The notes beneath the pieces were generated by a model, which saw only the letters and a list, made by a program, of their open reading frames with translations, did not search any database and had not been told where the DNA came from. The translations under genes were made by a program, and so were the position numbers. 39,811 bases of DNA from Chitinophagaceae bacterium (GTDB taxonomy: Bacteria; Bacteroidota; Bacteroidia; Chitinophagales; Chitinophagaceae): contig JAGODE010000008.1 of NCBI GenBank assembly GCA_017998385.1, positions 1 to 39,811 on the forward strand, given 5' to 3'. Shown here piece by piece: positions 7,681-15,261 of the stretch; position 1 is the stretch's first letter, and each line of letters starts with the position of its first letter.

Positions 7681-9015
7681 TTAGGTTTTTGGAGTGGGAC
7701 TCTCCGATTCCATGCCCCAGGATCGCCATAATTGAGAAAATGCACATAACTCTCCGCCACTTTTATAACGATTCCAGGGATCATCTAAGCAGTGATGATC
7801 AGTATAGTCTTCTTTACCCTGATGCTTGCAGGAAGTCCGGCACCAATCTTCCATAGTGCATCTCCTAACTGAGAAAGGTTTGACATAAATATTATAAATC
7901 TGATTTACCACCCATAATATTTGCGGACTTACTTTCTCAATATTAGGAATAGGAGTATAGAAGTATGCCATGTCATAAGCATTAGTCGTCAACGGCATTC
8001 CTATCCCGTTAAGAATTGAAATAAAGGTTGTATTTTTCGCTATTGGGCCGCCTGTTGCCAAATCAATAAAGAACGTCCAATTGCTGTTGCGAAGATTGTT
8101 TGCGGATCTCAGCGTATAATCTATCCACTCCTTATTTTCCTTAAATGGCTCAATGGTAAAGTAATCATTTAACTGACTGATCGCAGTGAGGGTGTGGTTA
8201 TTAAAAATGTGAAGCAGATCGGTCATTGTTGCGTATTCAATTTCTGTTCTGGAGTGAACGAAGTTATATATGTCTTCAACTTTTTGTGGGAAGAAATCCT
8301 CACCTTTCATTTCGGTAATAATTCGATATATAATATCTCCTGGATTGTAATACATCAAAGCCGCATCACATAAAGCAATAATAAATAAAGGAAATTCTGC
8401 AAAATCAGGATAGCAAAATTGAATTAGTTCCTGAACGGCTGTGTAGCAAAAGTCTGCTGGTTCTTCTATTTCATTTGGATAGATTTCCCTTTCAATCAAA
8501 TAAGCCATACTTTCTAACACGGCATGAGAACCAAAACAATATTTGTCAGTTTGATGGTCTCCTACTTCCAACTCAACTATTTCAATATCGACGATTTTAT
8601 ATCCAACTGATCTCTTCTCTATCCGAGTTGTGACTTCTCTTACAAAACCTTTGCTGAATGTTTTCGTAGTACCTGTATGCAATCTTTGTATTGGGCCATT
8701 ATAATGTGCTCCCAGAGGTTTGTTTTCGGGAAGTTTGAAAGGTATTGGCATAGTCCGTTCTGATGATTCCCTTTGAACCATGTTGACGGATTTCATAAAA
8801 TCTACTATCATAATGATGTTTCGTAATCCATGAGTAGTTGTAATGTCTTGCAGAAAGTGAACGTATTCGTGAAGAAATGCGGCTGCCGATCGAGGCGAAA
8901 GATTTTCAAAATTATCAAAGGGCTCAAAGCAATCTATATGCATTTTTAGGAAAGTTGGAGAATACAATCCAATGGTAGATTGCAGATCACTGCTTATATC
9001 ATTTTTATCTTCCAA
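7681..9015 (-). CDS. Putative zincin-like metalloprotein (HExxH), unknown family
   Basis: The 444-residue protein has no signal peptide. It carries HEYVHFLQD, an HExxH metal site with His49, Glu50 and His53, inside a helix, and a possible third ligand, Glu168, in VLESMAYLIE, as in gluzincin-type peptidases. The C-terminal 60 residues are rich in Cys and His (RRCTMEDWCRTSCKHQG, then HHC and a final Cys near GELCAF) and could hold a second metal. I do not recognise a named family. It faces the KAP NTPase gene with only 6 bases between stop codons and no room for a terminator, so the transcripts should overlap. A cytoplasmic protease effector of a defence module is one reading; no substrate can be inferred. 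Confidence 0.7.
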   Translation of the reverse strand: MEDKNDISSDLQSTIGLYSPTFLKMHIDCFEPFDNFENLSPRSAAAFLHEYVHFLQDITTTHGLRNIIMIVDFMKSVNMVQRESSERTMPIPFKLPENKPLGAHYNGPIQRLHTGTTKTFSKGFVREVTTRIEKRSVGYKIVDIEIVELEVGDHQTDKYCFGSHAVLESMAYLIEREIYPNEIEEPADFCYTAVQELIQFCYPDFAEFPLFIIALCDAALMYYNPGDIIYRIITEMKGEDFFPQKVEDIYNFVHSRTEIEYATMTDLLHIFNNHTLTAISQLNDYFTIEPFKENKEWIDYTLRSANNLRNSNWTFFIDLATGGPIAKNTTFISILNGIGMPLTTNAYDMAYFYTPIPNIEKVSPQILWVVNQIYNIYVKPFSVRRCTMEDWCRTSCKHQGKEDYTDHHCLDDPWNRYKSGGELCAFSQLWRSWGMESESPTPKT

Positions 9016-9042
9016 AATGTTAAGTTTAGATTCTGTTATAAA

Positions 9043-9964
9043 TTAGATCCCAAGCTTCCTAAAATCAGCCCTCTTAGTTCCTTCCACAATTTCCGGAATT
9101 TTTACATCATAATAATTCTTGGTGCTCTCCTGCTTTGTATGTCCCATCATTTTAGAAATAATCGCTCCTTCCGCACCATAGCGAACCCATAATTGAGCAT
9201 TAGTGTGACGAGCAACCTTATTTGAAATACTTTTATTGATCTTGGCTTGTTTGGCGATTTCTTTCAGATGCATCTCTATTCTGGCGCGATGATGCTGCTA
9301 TTCCAAAAAGGTAAGATCTTTCAAGGCTTTAATTTCGTGGGGTTCTAGAAATATTTTTTTCGCTTTAGGAACCTTAATCTTAACATCGTCAAACAAAAAC
9401 TCCATTTGAGAGGAATCAATTAAGTTTTCTTTGCGGGCTTTGCGGATCACTTTTTTTAAAGCTTCCATATATTTTCGGGCTGCCGCACCTCCCAGCCTCA
9501 GATCAACCTGTAAGTATCTTAGAAAATCACGAAGAAAGTCATTATCAATATCAGAAAAGTAGATTTGTTTTTTGAAGGCTTGCGGATGATTGAGAGTCGT
9601 CCTGTATTTTTTAATGGTATTTTCTTCGAGTTTTTCCGGAGGCCTTTTAACATAGTTTTCCATATAATCGAAGAAAGAATGCCGATTGCCCTTCTTTTCT
9701 AGATGGTGTAAAAGGGAGTCAATTGTGATATTCTTATTTGCATTATAGTTTCGCTTGATTTGCTCATATAGAACAGTCTTCTTTTCAAGTATCTTACTAT
9801 TGATCTCAAATGAAAATGGATGATCTTGTTTTACCCAATTGCCTTCTTCGCCGCTCCACTGGTTCATACTTACCTTTTGTGCTAATGGAATACGATAGTA
9901 TTTGCACGATTTGCCGATCATTATTCTATGTGGATGGAATATAGACCAGACAAGTTCGATTCAT
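9043..9964 (-). pseudogene. Decayed tyrosine recombinase (phage-type integrase)
   Basis: The first 207-residue frame (9921-9298) has the SAM-like core-binding domain of Bacteroidota integrases (near DYMENYVKR to RKARKENLID) and reaches the start of the catalytic domain (LEPHEIKALKDL), where an in-frame TAG (9298-9300) stops it. The same frame resumes with QHHRARIE, then the C-terminal catalytic part (9273-9043), which holds ARHT (second Arg), GHT (His) and NYYDV (Tyr nucleophile). The whole frame is about 290 codons against roughly 400 usual. The missing stretch would carry the first catalytic Arg and the beta-hairpin Lys, so an internal deletion is likely. A 12-codon frame from ATG 9964 would join the main frame if one base were removed near 9928, suggesting an N-terminal frameshift as well. 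It is almost certainly inactive. Confidence 0.8.
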
Positions 9965-10060
9965 TGCGCCAGTTTATCACAACTGCTATTCTTGGAATTA
10001 TCATACCCTAAGTTAGCAAGCTTCAATGTCAAAACCGTAAATAAAATCGAAAATGGATTA

Positions 10061-10090
10061 ACGGGAATAAACGGGAACTAGCGGGAGTAG
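10061..10090. repeat. Three tandem 10-bp direct repeats near the attachment site
   Basis: ACGGGAATAA, ACGGGAACTA and GCGGGAGTAG follow one another without a gap, sharing CGGGA with a 10-base period, so all copies face the same side of the helix. They lie between the recombinase relic and the tRNA. Their position suits arm-type integrase sites or excisionase sites. Confidence 0.5.
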
Positions 10091-10099
10091 AAAAGTGAC

Positions 10100-10135
10100 G
10101 AAACCCTTACCAGTTGGGATTTTGGTAAGGGTTTC
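10100..10135. terminator. Perfect 12-bp hairpin between the tRNA and the integrase relic
   Basis: GAAACCCTTACC (10100-10111) and GGTAAGGGTTTC (10124-10135) pair perfectly around a 12-base loop. It lies 32 bases downstream of the tRNA 3' end on the tRNA strand and could end tRNA transcription, though no long T-run follows on either side. It may also be part of the island-end recombination region. Confidence 0.5.
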
Positions 10136-10167
10136 ATATAATTTTGAATATCGTTGAGAAAGGTATT

Positions 10168-10242
10168 TGGTAGCCTCGACAGGAATCGAACCTGTATCTG
10201 GAGCTTCGGAAACTCTTATACTATCCATTGTACTACGAGGCC
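10168..10242 (-). tRNA. tRNA-Arg (anticodon CCG), CCA encoded
   Basis: Read on the minus strand, the gene starts GGCCTCG and ends CGAGGCT-A-CCA, giving a 7-bp acceptor stem (the first pair is G-U) and an encoded CCA tail. The T-loop TTCGATT sits in a perfect 5-bp stem. The anticodon loop TTCCGAA has CCG as anticodon (plus-strand 10207-10209), which reads the arginine codon CGG. The length is 75 bases including CCA. Its 3' end is the integration target of the island on its left. Confidence 0.93.
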
Positions 10243-10295
10243 ATGAACGGTAAAAGCTAAAGGGTAGAAGGGTTAAGGTCCTTATAACCATTAAC

Positions 10296-10868
10296 TTATA
10301 TCAGTCCGTGGGCATTGCTGGTAAAGATTTTTACGGCAATGGCCAGCAAAATTACGCCAAAAAACTTTCTGACAGCAATTAATCCGGCCGGACCGAGCAA
10401 TTTTGCGATGGCTCCCAGGCTTTTAAGCACGATATATACCACTACCAGGTTGGCCAGGATGGCCAGCAGCAGGGTAGTAGAGCCATAGTTGGCCTTGAGC
10501 GACATAATCGTTGTAAGTGTACCACTGCCGGCAATCAGCGGAAAGGCAATCGGCACCACGGTGGCCGCCTTTACATTCGGGTCACTTTTGAAGAACTCCA
10601 GCCCCAGCACCATCTCCAGCCCCAGGATGAAGATCACGATAGAACCACCTACGGCAAAAGATTTCACATCGAGCCCCAGCAGCTGCAGAAAGGGCTGTCC
10701 GGCATAGAGAAATACGATCATCAGCCCACCGCTGATGATCGTGGCCCGGGCCTCATTAATTCCACCCATCTTTTCCTTGAGCGAAATAAGAATAGGCACT
10801 GAGCCTATTATATCGATAACGGCAAATAAGGTAAAACTGACCGTGATGATCTCCCGGATGTCGAGCAT
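10296..10868 (-). CDS. MarC-family integral membrane protein
   Basis: The 190-residue, very hydrophobic protein has about six predicted transmembrane helices. It has the family layout of MarC/UPF0056 (SFTLFAVIDIIGSVPILISL at the start, then IIFILGLEM-like and PIAFPLIAGSGTLTTIMSL motifs). The length is slightly short but normal for Bacteroidota members. MarC proteins have no settled function; the old link to multiple antibiotic resistance in E. coli was withdrawn. It stands alone upstream of the tRNA gene on the same strand, just outside the island. Confidence 0.9.
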   Translation of the reverse strand: MLDIREIITVSFTLFAVIDIIGSVPILISLKEKMGGINEARATIISGGLMIVFLYAGQPFLQLLGLDVKSFAVGGSIVIFILGLEMVLGLEFFKSDPNVKAATVVPIAFPLIAGSGTLTTIMSLKANYGSTTLLLAILANLVVVYIVLKSLGAIAKLLGPAGLIAVRKFFGVILLAIAVKIFTSNAHGLI

Positions 10869-10907
10869 AGTAGTTGCTTTGAGGCAAAAATAGCACTACA
10901 GAGGGAG

Positions 10908-11027
10908 GATTTGAAGATTTGAAAATTTGAGGATTTGAAGATTATGTGTCGATTTGAAGATGGAAAACCTGATTACTTATAACTTACAACTCATTTTCAA
11001 ATCCTCAAATTTTCAAATCATCAAATC
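10908..11027. repeat. Inverted repeat of GATTTGAA-type words (family A)
   Basis: The left arm (10908-10941) and right arm (10994-11027) are reverse complements at about 32 of 34 positions. Each is built from repeated GATTTGAA, AAATTTGA and GGATTTGA words. The loop is about 52 bases. The right arm ends 5 bases before the start codon of the XRE-cupin gene, so the structure covers that gene's promoter and leader region. A short related stretch recurs near 31166-31185. Confidence 0.8.
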
Positions 11028-11032
11028 AGCAT

Positions 11033-11617
11033 ATGCAGGAAGACGTCTTACTACGAATCAGTAACCGCCTGCGCGAGCTGCGCAAGGAAAAAAATATCAC
11101 CCTGCAGGAGCTTGCAGACCAGGCCGGGGTGTCGAAAGGATTGTTGTCGCAGATCGAAAACAGCCGCACCATTCCATCCTTATTAGTATTACTCAACCTG
11201 ATCAAAGAGCTGAAGATCGACCTCAATGAGTTCTTTAAAGACATTAACCTGCACCCGGCCAACAACAAACTCATCCTGCGCCCACAGGCAGACTACCAGC
11301 CTTTTGAAAAAGAAAATGCACAGGGCTTCCATTACCGCCGCATCCTCAGCACCACCCTGCATGACTTTCACCTCGACTTTGTACTCCTCACCCTCAAACC
11401 CGGCGCCACCCGCGAACCGGTACAGACCGAAGCCTTCGAATTCAAGTTTCTCCTCTCCGGCACTGTACGCTACCGCATCGGCAACCAGGAACTCACCCTC
11501 CACCAGGGCGACTCCCTCTTCTTCGACGGCACCGAACTCCACAACCCCTACAACGAAACCAACCAGGACGCGGTGATGCTCGTGATTTATTTCTTTGGGA
11601 CGAAGGAAGAGCAATGA
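11033..11617 (+). CDS. XRE-family transcriptional regulator with C-terminal cupin domain
   Basis: The 194-residue protein has an N-terminal XRE/Cro helix-turn-helix (about 9-65: LRELRKEKNITLQELADQAG, then SKGLLSQIENSRTIPSL) and a C-terminal cupin_2 domain (about 110-190: PGATREPVQTEAFEFKFLLSG, then GDSLFFDGTELHNPYN) as in PuuR- and HipB-like sensors of small metabolites. It is encoded 334 bases upstream of the susC gene on the same strand, so it is a candidate regulator of that operon. The repeat-rich gap argues against co-transcription. The ligand is unknown. Confidence 0.9.
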   Translation: MQEDVLLRISNRLRELRKEKNITLQELADQAGVSKGLLSQIENSRTIPSLLVLLNLIKELKIDLNEFFKDINLHPANNKLILRPQADYQPFEKENAQGFHYRRILSTTLHDFHLDFVLLTLKPGATREPVQTEAFEFKFLLSGTVRYRIGNQELTLHQGDSLFFDGTELHNPYNETNQDAVMLVIYFFGTKEEQ

Positions 11618-11642
11618 GTGTAATATGCTAATGGGTTAATGT

Positions 11643-11804
11643 GCTAGTGTGCTAATGTGCTAATGTGAGAAATGTGCTAATGTATTTGCTTTGAATAATC
11701 ACTCCCGAGTCACGCAACCGATTATTGGTATGCGATAAAGACAGAACACTACTCCTTTACAGATTTTCCGCTCATTAGCACATTTCTCACATTAGCACAC
11801 TAGC
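11643..11804. repeat. Inverted repeat of GTGCTAAT units (family B, copy 1)
   Basis: The left arm (11643-11682) is built of tandem GTGCTAAT-type 8-base units. The right arm (11773-11804) is its reverse complement minus exactly one 8-base unit, including the interrupting GAGAAAT motif. About 90 bases of unique sequence separate the arms. It fills the space between the XRE-cupin gene and the susC promoter. A second copy is at 30749-30951. Confidence 0.8.
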
Positions 11805-11894
11805 ATATTCAAAAGTTTAGTATTTATAAACATTAAAGACATATGCCCCCATTTTGTTTAGCTTTTCTTAACCATCTGGTAATATGGGGAAAAT

Positions 11895-11923
11895 TTTGGC
11901 TTAACATGAGACGGATAGTTTTG
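11895..11923 (+). promoter_or_regulatory. Promoter of the susCD operon
   Basis: TTTG (11895-11898), a 17-base spacer and TAGTTTTG (11916-11923) match the Bacteroidota -33/-7 consensus. The expected transcript would start about 20 bases before the susC start codon, giving a short leader. No anti-sigma or sigma gene is next to it, so regulation probably relies on a distant or upstream regulator. Confidence 0.6.
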
Positions 11924-11951
11924 GCCCTCATTTCAAAACTAACGCCTCATT

Positions 11952-14900
11952 ATGTTTCCTCAAATCATGCAACGCGCCGGGCAAGTGTTACTTACCTTCC
12001 TCTTGCTGGCAGCGTCAACCGTAGCGATGGCACAACGCACCATCAGCGGTAAGGTAAGCGACAGCAATGGCCAGCCTCTCTCCGGCGCCACTGTACTCGT
12101 TAAAGGCTCTAAAACAAGTGTAATGACCGGCAACGATGGCTCCTTCAGCATCCTGGCCGACGACAAAGCTGTACTGGTAATCAGCAGCATCGGCTTCCTT
12201 TCACGCGAAGTGAATGCGACCGATGCGGCGTCTGTTCAACTGAACACAGATACCAAAGACCTGGGCGAAGTGGTGGTAACTGCCCTGGGTATCCGCAAAG
12301 AAAAAAAGAAACTGGGCTATGCGCTGCAGGAAGTAAAAGGCGAAGACCTGACGGTGGCCCGCGAAAGCAATGTGGTGAACCAGCTGGCTGGTAAAGTAGC
12401 TGGTGTAACTGTGGTGGGCAGCAACTCCGGCATCGGTGGCTCGGCCCGCGTATCGATCCGCGGTGAGCGCTCCGTTGATATCAATAAAAACCAGCCACTG
12501 TATGTGGTAGATGGTGTGCCCATCAGCAACTCCATCAGCGGTGGCTCTGGCCGCGGCAACCAGGAGGTTGACTTCGGCAATGGCGCCAGCTTCATCAACC
12601 CCGATGATGTGGAAAGCATGAGCGTGTTGAAAGGCCCCGCAGCGGCAGCCCTCTATGGCTCACGCGCGGCCAACGGCGTTATTCTTATTAAAACAAAAAG
12701 CGGTAAACGCTCCAAAGGCGTGGGCGTAGAAATAAACAGCAACTACACCATGGAAACAGCGCTGAAGCTGCCCAAATACCAGACGGTATATGGTCAGGGT
12801 AACGGCAGCGGTGGTGACTTCGCCTTCGTAAATGGCGCCGGCGGCGGCCTGGCCGATGGTACAGACGAAGGCTGGGGCCCCTCTTTCAGAGGTCAGAGCT
12901 ATCCCCAGTTCAACTCTCCCCGCACACTCAACGGACAGGTGATTCCCTTCTTTGGGGGTGATATGAATGCACCTGCGGGCAGCGTAATCACGGCTACACC
13001 CTGGGTGGCTGATAAAGACAACCTGAAAAATTTCCTGCAAACGGGTAACACATTTACCAATAATGTGGCACTCACCGGCAGCAATACCAAAGGCGATTTC
13101 CGCCTCAGCTATACCAATCTCGATCAGAAAGGTATTGTTCCCAATACGGACCTCAAACGCCACACAGCTTCTTTCTCCGGTGGTTATAACCTGACCGATA
13201 AACTCTCGGCCCGCGCTTTTGTAAGCTATATCAAAAGCGAAAGCGGTAACCGCCCCTCCATCAGCTACGGCACAGAAAGCCTGATGTATCTCTTCAACTG
13301 CTGGCTGCCCTCATCGGTGAAAGTAAGTGATATGAAACGCCTCTGGCAAAATGGCCTCGATGGTTTGAAACAGTATAGCTGGAACTACAACTATCATGAC
13401 AACCCTTACCTGACTACGTATGAAAATACCAACGGTCAGTACTACGATCGTATCATCGGCAACGTATCGCTGAAATATGATTTCACCAACTGGCTGAGCC
13501 TGCAGCTGCGCACTGCTACCGACTGGAGCAATGAGCGCCGCGAATACCGCCGTGGCTTCAGCACCCAGCGCTTCCCCTATGGTGAATACCGCGAAACAGG
13601 TATCGTAAATGAAGAACGCAACAGCGACTTCCTCGTTACATTCAACAAAGACATCAACAGCGACTTTTCGGTGAATGCTACTCTGGGTGGCAACCAGATG
13701 CGCCAGACATCGCGCTGGAAAGAAGATGTGGCCGGACAACTCAATATCCCCGGTATCTACAGCCTCAACAACTCACGCATTGCCCTGGTTGCTGAGCAAA
13801 GCAATGTAGCCAAACGCATCAACAGTCTCTATGGCTCTGCCGGCGTATCGTGGAAAAATAAACTGTTTCTCGACTTCACTGGCCGCAACGACTGGAGCAG
13901 CGCCCTCACCCTGCCCGAAGAACTGAAGGCTTTCGGTAAAGAAGTGAACTCTTACTTCTACTCTTCGGTAGCACTGAGCGCCATTGTAAGCGATATGGTG
14001 AAACTGCCTGAGCTGATCAGCTTCCTGAAACTGCGCGCCAGCCTGGCACAGGTAGGTAACGATACGGATCCGTTCTCTTTCACACAGACCTATAACCGCA
14101 GCGATCCCTTTGGTGCTTACCAGATCTACAGCGAAACCAGCAGCCTGGCCAACCTGAATCTGAAACCCGAGATCAGCTCGGCGTATGAAGTAGGTGCCGA
14201 CATCCGCCTGCTCAATAACCGCATCGGTATCGATGTGACCTATTACCAGAGCCGCACCAAAAACCAGATCCTCAACCTGCCGCTTGATATTACATCGGGT
14301 TACAGCACCCGCAAGATCAATGCTGGTCTGATCCGCAACAATGGTGTGGAAGTAATGCTCACCGGTTCTATCATCAAAAACAAATCACTCACCTGGGATG
14401 CGTTTGTTAACTTCTCTGCCAACCGCAGCAAAGTACTTGAGCTCACAGATGGTCTTACCAACTACGTAATGGCTTCACGCAGCGTAAGTGTGGAAGCCCG
14501 CGTAAATGAGCGCATGGGTAATATGTACGGTATCGGTTTTGCCCGCGTACAAAGCACCGACAAAAATGCTCCTTATTATGATGCTACCGGTCAGTATGCC
14601 GGTCAGATGGTATACGGATCAAATGGCCGCCCCATTGCTACGACTAACCGCATCCTGCTGGGCAACTACAATCCCGACTGGCTGATGGGTGTGGGTAGCA
14701 GCCTTAACTATAAAGGCATCCGCTTCAGCTTCCTGTTCGACATCCGCCAGGGTGGTGAACTCTACTCGCATACGCAAACGGTAGGCCGCGAAGGTGGTAT
14801 CATTGAAGAAACACTTGAAGGCCGTGCAGATGGTTATGATCTGTCAAAACCCGGCAACGGTGTGATTGGTCAGGGTGTGGTTCAGAATCCCGATGGCAGC

Positions 14901-15236
14901 TTTAGTGCCAATACCAAAAAGCTGACAGCCCGCGAATGGCATACTGCCTGGACCGGTGGCCGCAACATTGCCGAAGGCGTAATGTATGATGCTTCTTTTG
15001 TAAAACTGCGCGAAGTACAACTGGGTTATACCATTCCCGATAAAGTGTTTGGTAAACTGCCTTTCCGCAGCGCCACCATCACCCTGGTAGGTCGTAACCT
15101 CTTCCTGTGGGATAATGTACCCCATGTAGATCCTGAGACAATGTCTTACTCTGGCGGCACTGCCCTGCCCGGTATCGAATACATGGCCCTGCCCAGCACA
15201 CGCAGCTATGGCATCAACCTAAGCTTTAAATTCTAA
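11952..15236 (+). CDS. SusC/RagA-family TonB-linked outer membrane transporter
   Basis: The 1094-residue protein has a signal peptide (about 1-27, AMA before Gln), a CarboxypepD_reg-like domain (about 29-105: ISGKVSDSNGQPLSGATVLVKG), a TonB-box-like DLGEVVVTALG, then the SusC signature GIRKEKKKLGYALQEVKG, a plug domain (VNQLAGKVAGV to ALYGSRAANGVILIKTK) and a long beta-barrel ending in a C-terminal Phe (NLSFKF). SusC proteins form the TonB-powered outer-membrane channel closed by the SusD lid. SusD follows 25 bases downstream. The usual substrates are glycans or peptides; the downstream enzymes here suggest a phosphorus-containing organic compound. ATG 11952 fits the signal peptide and lies about 28 bases after the promoter's -7 box. 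Confidence 0.96.
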   Translation: MFPQIMQRAGQVLLTFLLLAASTVAMAQRTISGKVSDSNGQPLSGATVLVKGSKTSVMTGNDGSFSILADDKAVLVISSIGFLSREVNATDAASVQLNTDTKDLGEVVVTALGIRKEKKKLGYALQEVKGEDLTVARESNVVNQLAGKVAGVTVVGSNSGIGGSARVSIRGERSVDINKNQPLYVVDGVPISNSISGGSGRGNQEVDFGNGASFINPDDVESMSVLKGPAAAALYGSRAANGVILIKTKSGKRSKGVGVEINSNYTMETALKLPKYQTVYGQGNGSGGDFAFVNGAGGGLADGTDEGWGPSFRGQSYPQFNSPRTLNGQVIPFFGGDMNAPAGSVITATPWVADKDNLKNFLQTGNTFTNNVALTGSNTKGDFRLSYTNLDQKGIVPNTDLKRHTASFSGGYNLTDKLSARAFVSYIKSESGNRPSISYGTESLMYLFNCWLPSSVKVSDMKRLWQNGLDGLKQYSWNYNYHDNPYLTTYENTNGQYYDRIIGNVSLKYDFTNWLSLQLRTATDWSNERREYRRGFSTQRFPYGEYRETGIVNEERNSDFLVTFNKDINSDFSVNATLGGNQMRQTSRWKEDVAGQLNIPGIYSLNNSRIALVAEQSNVAKRINSLYGSAGVSWKNKLFLDFTGRNDWSSALTLPEELKAFGKEVNSYFYSSVALSAIVSDMVKLPELISFLKLRASLAQVGNDTDPFSFTQTYNRSDPFGAYQIYSETSSLANLNLKPEISSAYEVGADIRLLNNRIGIDVTYYQSRTKNQILNLPLDITSGYSTRKINAGLIRNNGVEVMLTGSIIKNKSLTWDAFVNFSANRSKVLELTDGLTNYVMASRSVSVEARVNERMGNMYGIGFARVQSTDKNAPYYDATGQYAGQMVYGSNGRPIATTNRILLGNYNPDWLMGVGSSLNYKGIRFSFLFDIRQGGELYSHTQTVGREGGIIEETLEGRADGYDLSKPGNGVIGQGVVQNPDGSFSANTKKLTAREWHTAWTGGRNIAEGVMYDASFVKLREVQLGYTIPDKVFGKLPFRSATITLVGRNLFLWDNVPHVDPETMSYSGGTALPGIEYMALPSTRSYGINLSFKF

Positions 15237-15261
15237 TCTCAACTACCAAAATCATACAGTC

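Larger units (their letters stand above)
2754..10167. mobile_element. Genomic island in tRNA-Arg(CCG), about 7.4 kb
   Basis: The boundaries are the intact tRNA-Arg (10168-10242, minus) and a direct partial copy of its 3' end (2744-2770). A tyrosine-recombinase relic lies next to the intact tRNA and on the same strand, the usual arrangement for tRNA-targeted islands. The contents are clearly more AT-rich than the flanks. They are accessory genes: AbiEi/AbiEii, a KAP NTPase and a HExxH protein. No conjugation, phage structural or replication genes are visible. With the recombinase broken, the element is probably fixed unless it is mobilised in trans. Confidence 0.65.

Noticed and set aside
10058..10291. 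A minus-strand protein covering the tRNA
   Set aside because: The frame runs through the tRNA-Arg gene and its hairpin, so it is a chance open frame.
11189..11614. A long minus-strand frame opposite the XRE-cupin gene
   Set aside because: It is antisense to a gene with clear domains. The open frame follows from the codon composition of the sense gene.
11643..11804. GTGCTAAT arrays as a CRISPR array
   Set aside because: The units are only 8 bases, directly contiguous, with no unique spacers between them and no cas genes in the window.
12317..13739. Several minus-strand frames inside susC
   Set aside because: They are antisense shadows of a gene with strong family motifs and have no start signals or motifs.
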